Source: Gammaproteobacteria bacterium
GTDB taxonomy: Bacteria; Pseudomonadota; Gammaproteobacteria; Pseudomonadales; Azotimanducaceae
Reading direction: 5' to 3'
Assembly: GCA_028821405.1 (NCBI GenBank)
Contig: JAPPGK010000012.1
Coordinates: 1 to 54,941, forward strand
Length of the DNA stretch: 54,941 nt
The notes beneath the pieces were generated by a model. It was given only the letters and a program-made list of their open reading frames with translations. It ran no database searches and had not been told where the DNA came from. Positions 35,559 to 44,692 of this stretch are shown here, one piece after another. Both the position numbers and the translations under genes were made by a program. Each line of letters starts with the position of its first letter. Position 1 is the stretch's first letter.

Positions 35559-36431
35559 TCACCCGTCGTCACCCACGGCGAGGAGCCGATCGACCAGCGC
35601 TGCGACGCCGTTGTTCTCGTTGCTCTCGGTAACCCAGTCCGCCGCCTGTTTGACGAGGGGGTCCGCGTTGCCCATCGCGACCCCGAAGGCGGCGCCGCGG
35701 ATCATGGGGAGGTCGTTCGCCGCGTCGCCGACGGCACAGATGGCGCGCGGGTCCAACCCGGACTCGACTGCGAACCGCCGGATGCCCGCCCACTTGTCGA
35801 CATGGCCGCGGATCGTTTCCAGGTACCAGCCCGGCGTTCGCTTGGACTCGACGAGAACGGTCGCGAAATCGCCGGCATCCGTGATGGCGGCCTCCAACCT
35901 GCGTAGGTCGTCACGATCGCCGAACGCCCCCACCACGAGGACATCGTCGCGGCAGGCATCTTCCGGCCGGGTGTCCCGGCCACCGGAGTCGCCGCCGAAA
36001 TCCACGTAGTGACGTGTTGGCTCGTTCCAAGGCACGCTGGCGTCCACGACGAAGTCCGGGCCTCCCCGGCCATCGGCATCGCGCTGCAGAATGAGTGCCT
36101 GTCCCCGGCCGCGGGCAAGTCCGAGGAGATGCTCGACCTGGCCGACGGTGAACGGGGCGCTATGGAGTGTCTCGCCGGTGCTGGATTTGGTGAGTGCGCC
36201 GCCCAGGCACACCGCGGGCAGCCTCAGCGACAACTCCTCCATGGCCTGCCGCGTCGTACGGTATCGCCTTCCCGTGGCCAAGACGACCGCCAGCCCTTCG
36301 CCATGGGCGCGCCGAACCGCCGCCCGCGTCTCGGGCAAGACCTGATTGTCTTCGTTGACGAGGGTTCCGTCGACGTCGATCGCGAGCAGGGAGACGCGCT
36401 TGGGAATGCGTGGAACAACGATCACGGGCAC
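35559..36431 (-). CDS. HAD-superfamily (Cof/IIB) hydrolase
   Basis: 290 residues from GTG 36431. Motif I is LLAIDVDGTLVNEDN with the nucleophilic and acid Asp, motif II LATGRRY, and motif IV CAVGDAANDLPMIRGAAFGVAMGNA with the metal-binding Asp pair. The large cap between motifs II and III is the type IIB cap of Cof-like phosphatases. Substrates in the family are sugar phosphates and pyridoxal phosphate. It is followed 94 bases later by the TonB-like pair but not clearly part of that unit. Confidence 0.88.
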   Translation of the reverse strand: MPVIVVPRIPKRVSLLAIDVDGTLVNEDNQVLPETRAAVRRAHGEGLAVVLATGRRYRTTRQAMEELSLRLPAVCLGGALTKSSTGETLHSAPFTVGQVEHLLGLARGRGQALILQRDADGRGGPDFVVDASVPWNEPTRHYVDFGGDSGGRDTRPEDACRDDVLVVGAFGDRDDLRRLEAAITDAGDFATVLVESKRTPGWYLETIRGHVDKWAGIRRFAVESGLDPRAICAVGDAANDLPMIRGAAFGVAMGNADPLVKQAADWVTESNENNGVAALVDRLLAVGDDG

Positions 36432-36769
36432 ACGTTAGCACGCACGGCAACCGGGTTCGTGGGGACAGTGGCTTCAGTCGCTGACGCTGTCGCCGACCAA
36501 CCCGATGGCCAGGCCCGGCAGTTGCAGTCCGAGGCATTCGTCAGTCCGAGCATCGGCGCGCCGCCTTCGTCCCGATGTTCGCATCATGCTGGACTGGTTC
36601 CGGATCGCAGCGCCACGCCTGCTCGTCCGGAGACGTGGGCGCGAAGCCGTGAACGACGGCTTGCCCTGTCCCCGTTCAAGGCTCCACATCGCCAAAACTG
36701 GCAGTAGCTTTTGCCGAGGCGAGTTGTCAGAATCCGGCATAAACAAGCCGCAAGGCGCGGAGGACGCGA
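36432..36769. other. Non-coding stretch between divergent hydrolase and desaturase genes
   Basis: About 340 bases with short overlapping ORFs on both strands whose translations are rich in Arg/Ser and lack family features. No clear promoter or repeat was found, apart from the GGAGGA ribosome site for the desaturase at its end. Confidence 0.4.
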
Positions 36770-37969
36770 GTGAACCTTCTTGACTGGTGGTACGGCCTTG
36801 TGGGCTTGTCCATTCCCGCCGTGGTGATCTATACGCTCATCGTCACCCACCTCACGATCATGTCGGTCACCCTCTACCTGCACCGGCATTCCGCGCACCG
36901 CGCACTGGACCTGCATCCCGCGCTGGCCTTCTTCTTCCGGGCCTGGCTCTGGCTTACGACGGGCATGAACACCAAGCAATGGACCGCGATCCACCGCAAG
37001 CACCATGCGCTGGTGGAAACCGAGGACGATCCCCACAGCCCGAAGATCTACGGCTTGAAGGAGATCGTCCTGAGGGGCACCGAGTACTACCGCGCCAGCG
37101 CCACCGAGGAGACACTCGAGAAGTACGGCAAGGGAACGCCCGACGACTGGTGGGAGCAGCATGTCTTCACGGCGCACTCCTTCTGGGGCATCGGCAGCAT
37201 GATGGCGGCGAATCTCCTCCTCTTCGGCAGTCTCGGCGTCGTGATCTGGGCCGTGCAGATGCTGTGGATCCCGGTGCTCGCCGCCGGCGTCATCAACGGC
37301 GTCGGCCACGCCATCGGCTACCGCAACTTCGAGACCCCCGACGCGTCCACCAACATCGTCCCGTGGGGCATCCTCATCGGCGGCGAGGAGTTGCACAACA
37401 ACCACCACACCTATCCGAACTCCGCCAAGTTCTCAGTCAAGCCTTGGGAGTTCGACATGGGCTGGTTCTGGATCCGCCTGTTCTCGATCTTCGGCCTGGC
37501 CAAGCCGCGATCCACCGGCCCGGTGGTAGCGCGCCAGGACGACAAGGCACACATCGACATGGACACGGTCTGGGGCGCGCTGAACGACCGCTTCCGGGTC
37601 ATGTCGCGCTATGCGGAGAGCGTAGTCGGTCCGCTTGCCAAGCTTGAGATCCGAGCCGCCGACGCGGCCACCCGGCGGCTGTTCCGACGCGCGAAGAACG
37701 TCCTTTGCCGCGAAGAGATGCTCGTTCGAGAACGAGACCGCCGGGACATCAAGGCGATCCTCGAGTCGAGCCCGATCCTGAAGACGATCTACGAGAAGCG
37801 CCTGGAGCTGAACGCCGTGTGGGCGAAACGCGGCGGCAGCCGGGAGGATCTGCTACACGCGTTCAGGAACTGGTGCGTGGAAGCGGAGAACACGGGCATC
37901 CAAGCCTTGCGCGAGTTCGTCGTGGAGTTGAAGTCGTACACGATGCCACTGGCACGGTCTCCGGCCTGA
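36770..37969 (+). CDS. Membrane fatty acid desaturase (acyl-CoA delta-9, DesB-like)
   Basis: 399 residues from GTG 36770, five bases after GGAGGA. Three histidine boxes that bind the di-iron centre are present: HRHSAHR (about 39-45), HRKHH (about 75-79) and HNNHH (about 211-215). Four hydrophobic stretches surround them. A C-terminal cytoplasmic extension of about 150 residues (AESVVGPLAKLEIRAADAAT through NWCVEAENTGIQALREFV) is shared, as far as I recall, with Pseudomonas DesB-type enzymes and not with short desaturases. It introduces a double bond into long-chain acyl-CoA, adjusting membrane fluidity. Convergent with the CoA-transferase gene. Confidence 0.92.
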   Translation: MNLLDWWYGLVGLSIPAVVIYTLIVTHLTIMSVTLYLHRHSAHRALDLHPALAFFFRAWLWLTTGMNTKQWTAIHRKHHALVETEDDPHSPKIYGLKEIVLRGTEYYRASATEETLEKYGKGTPDDWWEQHVFTAHSFWGIGSMMAANLLLFGSLGVVIWAVQMLWIPVLAAGVINGVGHAIGYRNFETPDASTNIVPWGILIGGEELHNNHHTYPNSAKFSVKPWEFDMGWFWIRLFSIFGLAKPRSTGPVVARQDDKAHIDMDTVWGALNDRFRVMSRYAESVVGPLAKLEIRAADAATRRLFRRAKNVLCREEMLVRERDRRDIKAILESSPILKTIYEKRLELNAVWAKRGGSREDLLHAFRNWCVEAENTGIQALREFVVELKSYTMPLARSPA

Positions 37970-38051
37970 CGCGACCCACGCCCGCTTCAACCGAGTGGGG
38001 ACAATCCGTAGGGCGACCCTCGCGGTAACCCGAGAAAACGCGCGTCGCGCC

Positions 38052-40463
38052 CTATCGTGCCGCGATCGGCACCGTGCCCACGACATCGTCGATGACGAGT
38101 TCGGCGATGTCGTCGTCGGTGAGACCCGCGTATTCCTTGAGCACTTCACTCGTATGCTCGCCGAGAAGCGGCGCGCGTTCGTTCGGCGGCTGTCCGGCGC
38201 GCCGAAACTGGTAGGGCTGTCCCGGGTAGTGCTTGACGCCAAGGCCCGGCCGATCCTGAAGCCGTAGGCCCTCGCGGGCCGCGATCTGGGGATCGGTAAG
38301 CAGATCCGGACCGTTCATGACCGCGCCGGCGGGTATGCCGGCAGACTGCAGGTCGGCCATCAACGCCAAGTGGTCGCGGGGGGCTGTCCACCCGGCGATG
38401 GCGTCGTGGCAGCCGGTGCCCACCTCGGCAATCGCGCGATCGCCCACGATCTCGGCAAGCGCGGCGCAATGCGCTTGGGTCTTGCAGGTGATGGCGATCC
38501 ACCGGTCGTCGCGGCACGGATAAACGCCCTGCAGCGGGTAGTGGTGATGACCGTTGCCGACCCGGCCGGGGTCGACACGGGCCAGCGACCAGGCGGTCAT
38601 CGCGTCGCCGACGTAGAGGCTGCATGCCTCGACCTGCCCGAAGTCGACGTGCTGCCCCTCGCCGGTGCGGTCGCGGTGATTCAGCGCCGCGAACAACGCG
38701 TTGGCGCCCATGACCCCGGAAAACAGGTCGCCTCCGGTGGTTCCGGTGAACAGCGGTTCGCCGCCGGGGTAGCCGGTGAGGTGGGTGAAACCCGCCATCT
38801 GTTCGGTGGACATGCCGAATGCCACGTAGTCCCGCCAAGGACTGTCGGCGCCGAATCCGGACAGGGAGATCATCACGAGGCGCGGATTGATGTCGCGAAG
38901 CGTGTCGTAGTCGAGCCCGAAGTTGGCCATGACGCGCGGCGTGTAGTTCTCGATGAGGACGTCCGCGTCCTCCACCATCTTCTTGATGATCGCCACGCCG
39001 CGCGGATCCTTGAGGTTCAGCGTGATGCCGCGCTTGTTGCGGTTCACCCAGTTGAAATACGGCGAACTCTCCCAGCCCGGCAGTTCGGTGTTGGCGTTCG
39101 ACGAGGCGCTGCCGCGCCAGCCGTCGATGCGCTGGATCGACTCGACCTTGATGACCTCGGCACCGGCGTCCGCAGCGATCTGGGCGCACACCGGTCCGGC
39201 GAAGAACATGGACAGGTCGAGGACGCGCACGCCGTCGAGGGGCAGCGGATTGGCGCCGTCGGGGGAATCCTTGGTTTGCGACGGGGACACCCTCGGCAGG
39301 CTTGAGAGCACCTGCTCGGTGTGTTCGCCAAGCAACGGCGGCCGGTAGGGACGGGGCTCGGTGCCGGTGGCACGAAACGGGATGCCCGGCACCTCCACCG
39401 TTCCGGCCACAGGATGGTCGAGGGGCACGATGAACCCCCGGTGCCGGTGCGGCGGCAGGTCGAACATGCCCGCCATGTCCGGCACGAGTCCGAACGGCAC
39501 CCGCCATTCCTGCGCCTCGTGGAAAAGCGCCTGGGCGGTCCGGTCCGCGAGAGCTTCCCGGAACGCGGCACGGATCTCGTCGATGCGCTCGTCCGCGTTC
39601 ACCCAGGAGACCGTCCGGTAGCGTTCCGATTCGGCGATGTCCTTACGGCCGAAGAACTCGCACAGCATGCGCCATTGTGGGCGCGTCAGCGCGTTGATGC
39701 CGATGATCCCGTCCGCGGTCGGCAGCATGCAGCATGTGCCCGCACCCGCACCGACGCTGGAATACCGTTCGGGGACGATGCCTCGGTACTCGTAGAGCAT
39801 CGTCGGGATCTGCGCACCGGCCAGAACCGCTTGCTGCACGCTCACGTCGACGTGGTCGCCGCGGCCGTGGCGCATCCGGCCGAGCACGGCGAGCTGCGTG
39901 GCGGCGGCCGCGAACGCACCCGCCAGGGTCTCCGAGATAGCACCGCCGACCTGCAGCGGCTCGCCGTCGGGCAAACCGCACAGCTGGGTCCAGCCGCCGA
40001 CGGCGCAGGAGACCAGGTGCGATGACTCGTAGGCGGAATGCGGCCCGAAAGACCCGAAGCCCGAGATCGTCGTGAGAATCACGTCGGGGTTCCAGCGTCG
40101 GAGGGCGTCGTAGCCGATCCCCCGGGCTTCGAGGGATTCCGCCGTCTCCCCCGCCACCACCACGTCGAACCGCTGCACCAGCGCCCCGAGTTGCTCGCGC
40201 CGGCGCGTCGGTTCGGTATCGAGGATGACGCTGCGCTTGCTGGTGTTCAGAAAGAAGAACGACGCACTCGCCTCGAGCCGCGTCGCGCCGTCGGCCCCGT
40301 CCGGGAACGGACCCATCTCGCGGGTCTCGTCGCCCGTCTCGGGGCGTTCGACCTTCACGACATCGGCGCCGAGGTCGCCCAATAGCTTGGCGCAGAACGG
40401 CGCGGCAATGCCCTCCGAGATGTCGAGAACGCGGACGCCGGCTAGTGGCGACGGGCGGGTCAT
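38052..40463 (-). CDS. Double-domain CaiB/BaiF (class III) CoA-transferase
   Basis: 803 residues from ATG 40463, about twice the usual length. Two complete family III domains lie in tandem. The first starts PLAGVRVLDISEGIAAPFCA and the second, at about residue 410, PLDGVRVLDLSMFFAGPVCA. Each has its own GFGxxGP/SGFGADSP block and each ends with PLLGEHTxxVL. The normal catalytic-Asp position in family III (YDLLVQA) reads YESSHLVSCAVGG in domain 1 and YVAFGMSTEQMAG in domain 2, so neither domain keeps an obvious Asp there. Its TAG stop is followed by GGCGCGAC, as in other genes of this window. Substrate unknown; the fused form resembles subunits of heteromeric CoA-transferases. Confidence 0.85.
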   Translation of the reverse strand: MTRPSPLAGVRVLDISEGIAAPFCAKLLGDLGADVVKVERPETGDETREMGPFPDGADGATRLEASASFFFLNTSKRSVILDTEPTRRREQLGALVQRFDVVVAGETAESLEARGIGYDALRRWNPDVILTTISGFGSFGPHSAYESSHLVSCAVGGWTQLCGLPDGEPLQVGGAISETLAGAFAAAATQLAVLGRMRHGRGDHVDVSVQQAVLAGAQIPTMLYEYRGIVPERYSSVGAGAGTCCMLPTADGIIGINALTRPQWRMLCEFFGRKDIAESERYRTVSWVNADERIDEIRAAFREALADRTAQALFHEAQEWRVPFGLVPDMAGMFDLPPHRHRGFIVPLDHPVAGTVEVPGIPFRATGTEPRPYRPPLLGEHTEQVLSSLPRVSPSQTKDSPDGANPLPLDGVRVLDLSMFFAGPVCAQIAADAGAEVIKVESIQRIDGWRGSASSNANTELPGWESSPYFNWVNRNKRGITLNLKDPRGVAIIKKMVEDADVLIENYTPRVMANFGLDYDTLRDINPRLVMISLSGFGADSPWRDYVAFGMSTEQMAGFTHLTGYPGGEPLFTGTTGGDLFSGVMGANALFAALNHRDRTGEGQHVDFGQVEACSLYVGDAMTAWSLARVDPGRVGNGHHHYPLQGVYPCRDDRWIAITCKTQAHCAALAEIVGDRAIAEVGTGCHDAIAGWTAPRDHLALMADLQSAGIPAGAVMNGPDLLTDPQIAAREGLRLQDRPGLGVKHYPGQPYQFRRAGQPPNERAPLLGEHTSEVLKEYAGLTDDDIAELVIDDVVGTVPIAAR

Positions 40464-40666
40464 GGCCTCGTCTCGGCGCGAGTTCGGCTGGCCATTGAAG
40501 ACGGGATGCGCGGCTCGCTTTGGGCGGAGATGAACACAATCTATCGCATTCGGGGTCTTCGATGGGGCGCGTCTGACAAACGACGACCGGACCTCACCCA
40601 ATGCGCCCAATGCGCGCATGCCGTTGGGTATGCTTGCGCGCTGTCGCTCATTGAGAACTCCTGAAC

Positions 40667-42097
40667 ATGGCGGACGCTCCCGCAGCAGCGTCGCCCGTGG
40701 ACGCCACGGACCGGGTGTCGTGGTCAACCGTCTTCGCCTACGGCGTGCCCGCCGTCGGTGCCGGCTACATGTACCTGCTGATCGGCTTGTACGTGATGAA
40801 GTTTTCCACCGACGTGCTCTTGATCTCGCCGCTCATCATGGGGCTGATCTTCAGCGCCTCCCGGGTATGGGATGCAGTGTCGGATCCGCTGGTCGGCTAC
40901 CTCTCCGATCGCACGCGTTCGGTGTTCGGGCGGCGGCGCACCTGGATGGCGGCGAGCGTGGTGCCGATCTCGGCGACGTTCGTGATGATCTTCGCGCCGC
41001 CGACCGGCCTCTCGGCAACGGGCCTCGTGATCTGGATGGCGGTTGCCATCATCGGCTTCTACTCGGTGATGACCGCATTCTTCGTCCCCCACCTGTCTCT
41101 CGGCGCCGAACTGTCCACCAACTACCACGAGCGCAGCCGGCTGTTCGGCTTCCGCCACGGTTTCTACACCGTCGGGTCGATCCTGTCCCTTCTCACCATG
41201 CAGATCCTGATCGGCGCCGAGGCACAAGGTCCGGCAGCGGCGCGACAGAGCGCCTTCGAAACCTCGCTCCCGGCGTGCCTGTTCATGGCGCTGATGATCG
41301 TGTTCGCCGTCGCGAAGCTGCGCGAGCGGCCGGAATTCCAAGGGCGCGTCAACACCAACCCGCTGCGCGCCTTCGCGGACGTGTGGCGCAACCACCACGC
41401 GCGGTTGCTGATCATCGTCACGCTGATCGAGAACATCGGCTCCGCCGCCATCGGCGTCCTCACCTTGTACGTGGCGCAATACGTGGTCGGCGCGCCGCAC
41501 ATGGCGCCGCTGGTCATCCTCTTCTACATGATCCCGTCGGCTTTCTCCGTGCCGTTGTGGATACCGCTGTCGCGGCGAATCGGCAAGGTGCGCCTGTGGA
41601 TGTACTCCATGCTCGGGACCGGCTTCTCGTTCGGGGCGATGTTCCTGTTGCCGTTCATGCCGGCGGAGCTTCGACTGCCGTGGATCTTCGTGTTCGCGGT
41701 GTTCGCGGGCCTCGCTGCGGGTTGCGGCGGCACCATCGGGCCATCGGTGCAGGGCGACGTCATCGACTACGACGAACTGCGCACCGGCGAACGCAAGGAG
41801 GGCTCCTATTTCGCGGCGTGGAACTTCGTCTACAAGAGCGCCATCGGTGTAATGCTGGCGCTGACGGGTTTCGTCCTCGAGCTATCCGGCTTCGTGCCCA
41901 ACCAACCGCAGACCATGACGACCCAGATCTGGATGGTCGGCCTCTACGGAATCTTCCCGCTGGTCTGCTACACGATCGGTGCGATTCTGTTCTCGCGGTT
42001 CAGATTAGACGAAGCCGCCTACCAGAAAATCCGGGCGGAGTTGGACAAGCCCCGAGGGTACGGCGCGGGGGCGGGCGCTGCGCACGAGCAGACGTGA
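40667..42097 (+). CDS. MFS transporter of the GPH (glycoside-pentoside-hexuronide) type
   Basis: 476 residues with about 12 hydrophobic helices. The GPH cation-symporter motif between helices 2 and 3 is clear: WDAVSDPLVGYLSDRTRSVFGRRR. Helices 4-5 have FFVPHLSLGAELSTNYHERS and the second half has SVQGDVIDYDELRTGERKEGSYFAAWNF, both typical of MelB/GPH relatives. It probably imports a sugar or organic acid with Na+ or H+. It is divergent from the double CoA-transferase, with 203 bases between, so the two could share a control region. Confidence 0.88.
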   Translation: MADAPAAASPVDATDRVSWSTVFAYGVPAVGAGYMYLLIGLYVMKFSTDVLLISPLIMGLIFSASRVWDAVSDPLVGYLSDRTRSVFGRRRTWMAASVVPISATFVMIFAPPTGLSATGLVIWMAVAIIGFYSVMTAFFVPHLSLGAELSTNYHERSRLFGFRHGFYTVGSILSLLTMQILIGAEAQGPAAARQSAFETSLPACLFMALMIVFAVAKLRERPEFQGRVNTNPLRAFADVWRNHHARLLIIVTLIENIGSAAIGVLTLYVAQYVVGAPHMAPLVILFYMIPSAFSVPLWIPLSRRIGKVRLWMYSMLGTGFSFGAMFLLPFMPAELRLPWIFVFAVFAGLAAGCGGTIGPSVQGDVIDYDELRTGERKEGSYFAAWNFVYKSAIGVMLALTGFVLELSGFVPNQPQTMTTQIWMVGLYGIFPLVCYTIGAILFSRFRLDEAAYQKIRAELDKPRGYGAGAGAAHEQT

Positions 42098-42272
42098 CGC
42101 GGGTGGTTCTGCGCTCTTGGCCTTGCGCCGGGACGCGGAGCGACGGCAAGGGTCGCCACAAAGTCGAAGAACGTGGCGGCATGGCCGAAGGCCGCACGGC
42201 ACGGGTTTCCCGTCCCCGCGCACCCTACGGGCGCGGCCTCGGGGCCGGAGGCCGATCACGCGGAGGCGGGGG

Positions 42273-43964
42273 TTACATTCGCTCCACGGTTTCGATGCCG
42301 AGGAGACCGAGCCCCCGCGACAGGGTGTCCGCGGTGTGCCGGCAGAGCAGCAGGCGGTCGTCGCGGGCATCGCTGTCCAGGACCGGGCAGGTCTCGTAGA
42401 AGCGCATGAACGCCGCCGCGAGATCGTAGAGGTAGGTGCACAGGTGGTGGGGCATGACGGTTGCCGCGACTTGCTCCAGGGTCTCCTGGAAGCGGACTAG
42501 CTGAAGGGCAAGGGCGTGTTCCACCGGTTCCCGGATCGTCGGTGTGCCGGTGAGCGATCCCGCCTCGACCCGCCCTCGCTGGAAGAGGCTCTGGATCCGG
42601 GCGTAGGCGTACTGCAGGTAGGGAGCGGTGTTGCCCTCGAAGGACATCATGGCGTCCCAGTCGAAGACGTAGTCGCCGGTGCGACTCTTCGACAGATCCG
42701 CGTACTTGACGGCCCCGATGCCGACTGCGTGCGCCACCCGGTCCACTTCATCGGCTTCGAGGGCGGGATTCTTGGTCTGCACCAACCTGCGAGCCCGCTC
42801 CGTCGCCTCGTCGAGCAGATCCAGGAGCCGAGTACCGCCTCCCGCCCGGGTCTTGAACGGGCGCCCGTCGGCGCCCAGCATCATCCCGAACGGGTGGTGT
42901 TCCAACGATGCGCCCGCCGCGTAGGACGCCCGCTCGGCCAGCGCGAACAATTGCCGGAAGTGCAGGCTCTGCCGCGCGTCGACGATGTAGAGCACGCGCG
43001 CCGCCTTCAGCGTGCCCGTGCGATGCCGGACGGCCGCGAGATCCGTCGAGTGGTAGACGTAGCCGCCGTCCGACTTGCGCACGATGATCGGCACCACCTT
43101 GCCGTCCTTGCCCTTGAATTCATCGAGGAAAGCGCACAACGCCCCGTCGGACTCGGTCACGAGTCCCTTGGCCTCTAGATCGGCGGCGATACCGTCGAGA
43201 TCGTCGTTGTAGGCACTCTCGCCGCGAACATGCTCCGGTCGCAGACCGACGCCAAGTCGATCGTAGACGGCCTGGCAGTGGGACATCGAAATGTCGATAT
43301 AACGCTGCCAGCGGATGAGCGTCTGCGGATCGCCTCCCTGCAGGTCGACGACCACTTGCCGTGCCCGCTCCGCGAACGCCGGGTCGTTCGCGAACCGCTC
43401 GCTGGCCTCGGTGTAGAAGCGCTCCAGATCGCCCAGCGCCTCGCTGTCCTCGCCGGTGTCGTTGAGGTGCGCGACGAGACGCCCGAAATTCGTACCCCAA
43501 TCGCCGACGTGGTTCTGCCGGACGACGTCGTAGCCCAAGGCCTCCAGCACCCGCGCCATGGCGTCGCCGATGATCGTGCTGCGCAGGTGGTGAACCTGCA
43601 TCTCCTTGGCGAGATTGGGGTGGGAGTAGTCGATGACCACGCGGCTACCGCCGCCCACCGGGTCGAGGCGACCCCCGCGCAGTGTTTGCGCCAGGTATTC
43701 GTCCGCGATGGTGAGGCTGATGAAGCCAGGGCCTGTGACTTCGCAACGCGCGGCAATCCCCGTGAGATCGGCACCGTCCACGACCCGCTGCGCGAGTTCC
43801 CAGGGCGACGTGGACAGTCGCTTCGCCGCCGCCAGGGCCCCGTTCGCCTGGTAGTCGCCGAATTCCGGGCGCGTCGCGGGGCCGACGATGGGGGGAGCGC
43901 CCGCCGCCCCGGCTTGTGCAAGCGCCGCTTGCAGACGCTCGCCGAGCAATGTCTTGACGTTCAC
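42273..43964 (-). CDS. argS: Arginyl-tRNA synthetase
   Basis: 563 residues. The N-terminal Add-1 domain, NHVGDWGTNFGRL, the ADYSHPN-like YSHPNLAKEM strand and the DALR anticodon-binding domain (TAPYLQYAYARIQSLF, VPHHLCTYLYDLAAAFMRFYE) identify ArgS, which charges tRNA-Arg. The HIGH-box position reads QVHH (residues about 123-126) in KEMQVHHLRSTIIGD, where E. coli ArgS has HVGH; the first His and the Gly are thus replaced. The KMSKS loop is degenerate, as in many ArgS. Its ATG overlaps the stop of the upstream cold-shock-domain gene (ATGA). Confidence 0.93.
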   Translation of the reverse strand: MNVKTLLGERLQAALAQAGAAGAPPIVGPATRPEFGDYQANGALAAAKRLSTSPWELAQRVVDGADLTGIAARCEVTGPGFISLTIADEYLAQTLRGGRLDPVGGGSRVVIDYSHPNLAKEMQVHHLRSTIIGDAMARVLEALGYDVVRQNHVGDWGTNFGRLVAHLNDTGEDSEALGDLERFYTEASERFANDPAFAERARQVVVDLQGGDPQTLIRWQRYIDISMSHCQAVYDRLGVGLRPEHVRGESAYNDDLDGIAADLEAKGLVTESDGALCAFLDEFKGKDGKVVPIIVRKSDGGYVYHSTDLAAVRHRTGTLKAARVLYIVDARQSLHFRQLFALAERASYAAGASLEHHPFGMMLGADGRPFKTRAGGGTRLLDLLDEATERARRLVQTKNPALEADEVDRVAHAVGIGAVKYADLSKSRTGDYVFDWDAMMSFEGNTAPYLQYAYARIQSLFQRGRVEAGSLTGTPTIREPVEHALALQLVRFQETLEQVAATVMPHHLCTYLYDLAAAFMRFYETCPVLDSDARDDRLLLCRHTADTLSRGLGLLGIETVERM

Positions 43965-44419
43965 TCTGGAACGACGTCCTCGGCCTGCCAGCCGCGCTCG
44001 CGCTCCACCGGCACGAAGTTCACGGTCTGGCCATCCTCCAAGCTCGCCCGTTCGCCCCCTTGCCGACGAATGGAGCGGTGATGGACGAAGATCTCATCGC
44101 CGTTGGGGCGGCGCACGAAGCCGTAGCCCTTGGTCCTGTCGAACCACTTGACGGTACCGGTCTCGCGCTTCGCGTCCGGCGGTGGTTCCGGTCGGCGTGC
44201 CGGACGCCGCCGGGACCGGCTTCGACCGCCCTCGCGGCGCCGCCTGGCTCGCGGCTGGCGTGCCTGGGAGCGGTACACGGTACCCGCCGTGAGGACGCCG
44301 ACGAAAAAGAACATGGCCATGAGCGCCAGGTACCTCTCGTCCAAGAGCCGGAAATAGATCTCCGTGGCGGCAACGGCCAACATGGCGGCCACGACGACGA
44401 TTGTGACGGTGAGTTTCAT
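43961..44419 (-). CDS. Membrane-anchored cold-shock-domain protein
   Basis: 152 residues from ATG 44419 (MKLTVTIVVVAAMLAVAATE). Two hydrophobic helices at about 3-22 and 31-50 are followed by a strongly basic linker (RRREGGRSRSRRRPARRP) and a C-terminal cold-shock OB fold: TGTVKWFDRTKGYGFVRRPN, then DEIFVHHRSI. RNP-1 (KGYGFV) and RNP-2 (DEIFVHH) are intact, so nucleic acid binding is expected at the inner face of the membrane. It overlaps argS by four bases, giving translational coupling. Start chosen because upstream residues have no hydrophobic or family character. Confidence 0.8.
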   Translation of the reverse strand: MKLTVTIVVVAAMLAVAATEIYFRLLDERYLALMAMFFFVGVLTAGTVYRSQARQPRARRRREGGRSRSRRRPARRPEPPPDAKRETGTVKWFDRTKGYGFVRRPNGDEIFVHHRSIRRQGGERASLEDGQTVNFVPVERERGWQAEDVVPE

Positions 44420-44604
44420 TTGTCTTCTTCTTTGGTGCCTAGCGGAATACACCCGCCCGACGAGTGATGCCGATAATACGGCATCGCAACTTGATTCGAG
44501 TGAGAGCCTTTCACCGACGAGGCGTGTGCCGTCGGTGACGCGTTTGACCAACCCGGCGTCAACGCCGATGTTCGGGTCCGTCCAGCCAGCCCGTCGCGGC
44601 GACC

Positions 44605-44679
44605 GCGCGCCCTGCGGGCGCGTTGGGACGGCGCGCCCTGCGGCTCGTTGGGAGGGCGCGCCCTGTGGGCGCGTTGGGG
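44605..44679. repeat. Three tandem GC-rich palindromic units downstream of the cyclophilin gene
   Basis: GCGCGCCCTGCGGGCGCGTT followed by GGGA at 44605-44628, then variant copies at 44631-44653 and 44656-44679, with a period of about 26 bases. Each can fold on itself (GCGCGCCC against GGGCGCG). They follow the stop of the peptidyl-prolyl isomerase on the minus strand and may act as terminators or as a REP-like cluster. Confidence 0.75.
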
Positions 44680-44692
44680 TCGCGTCTACGGC

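Noticed and set aside
36474-36783. Short ORFs on both strands between the HAD and desaturase genes
   Set aside because: Arg/Ser-rich translations with no ribosome sites or homology; treated as noncoding.
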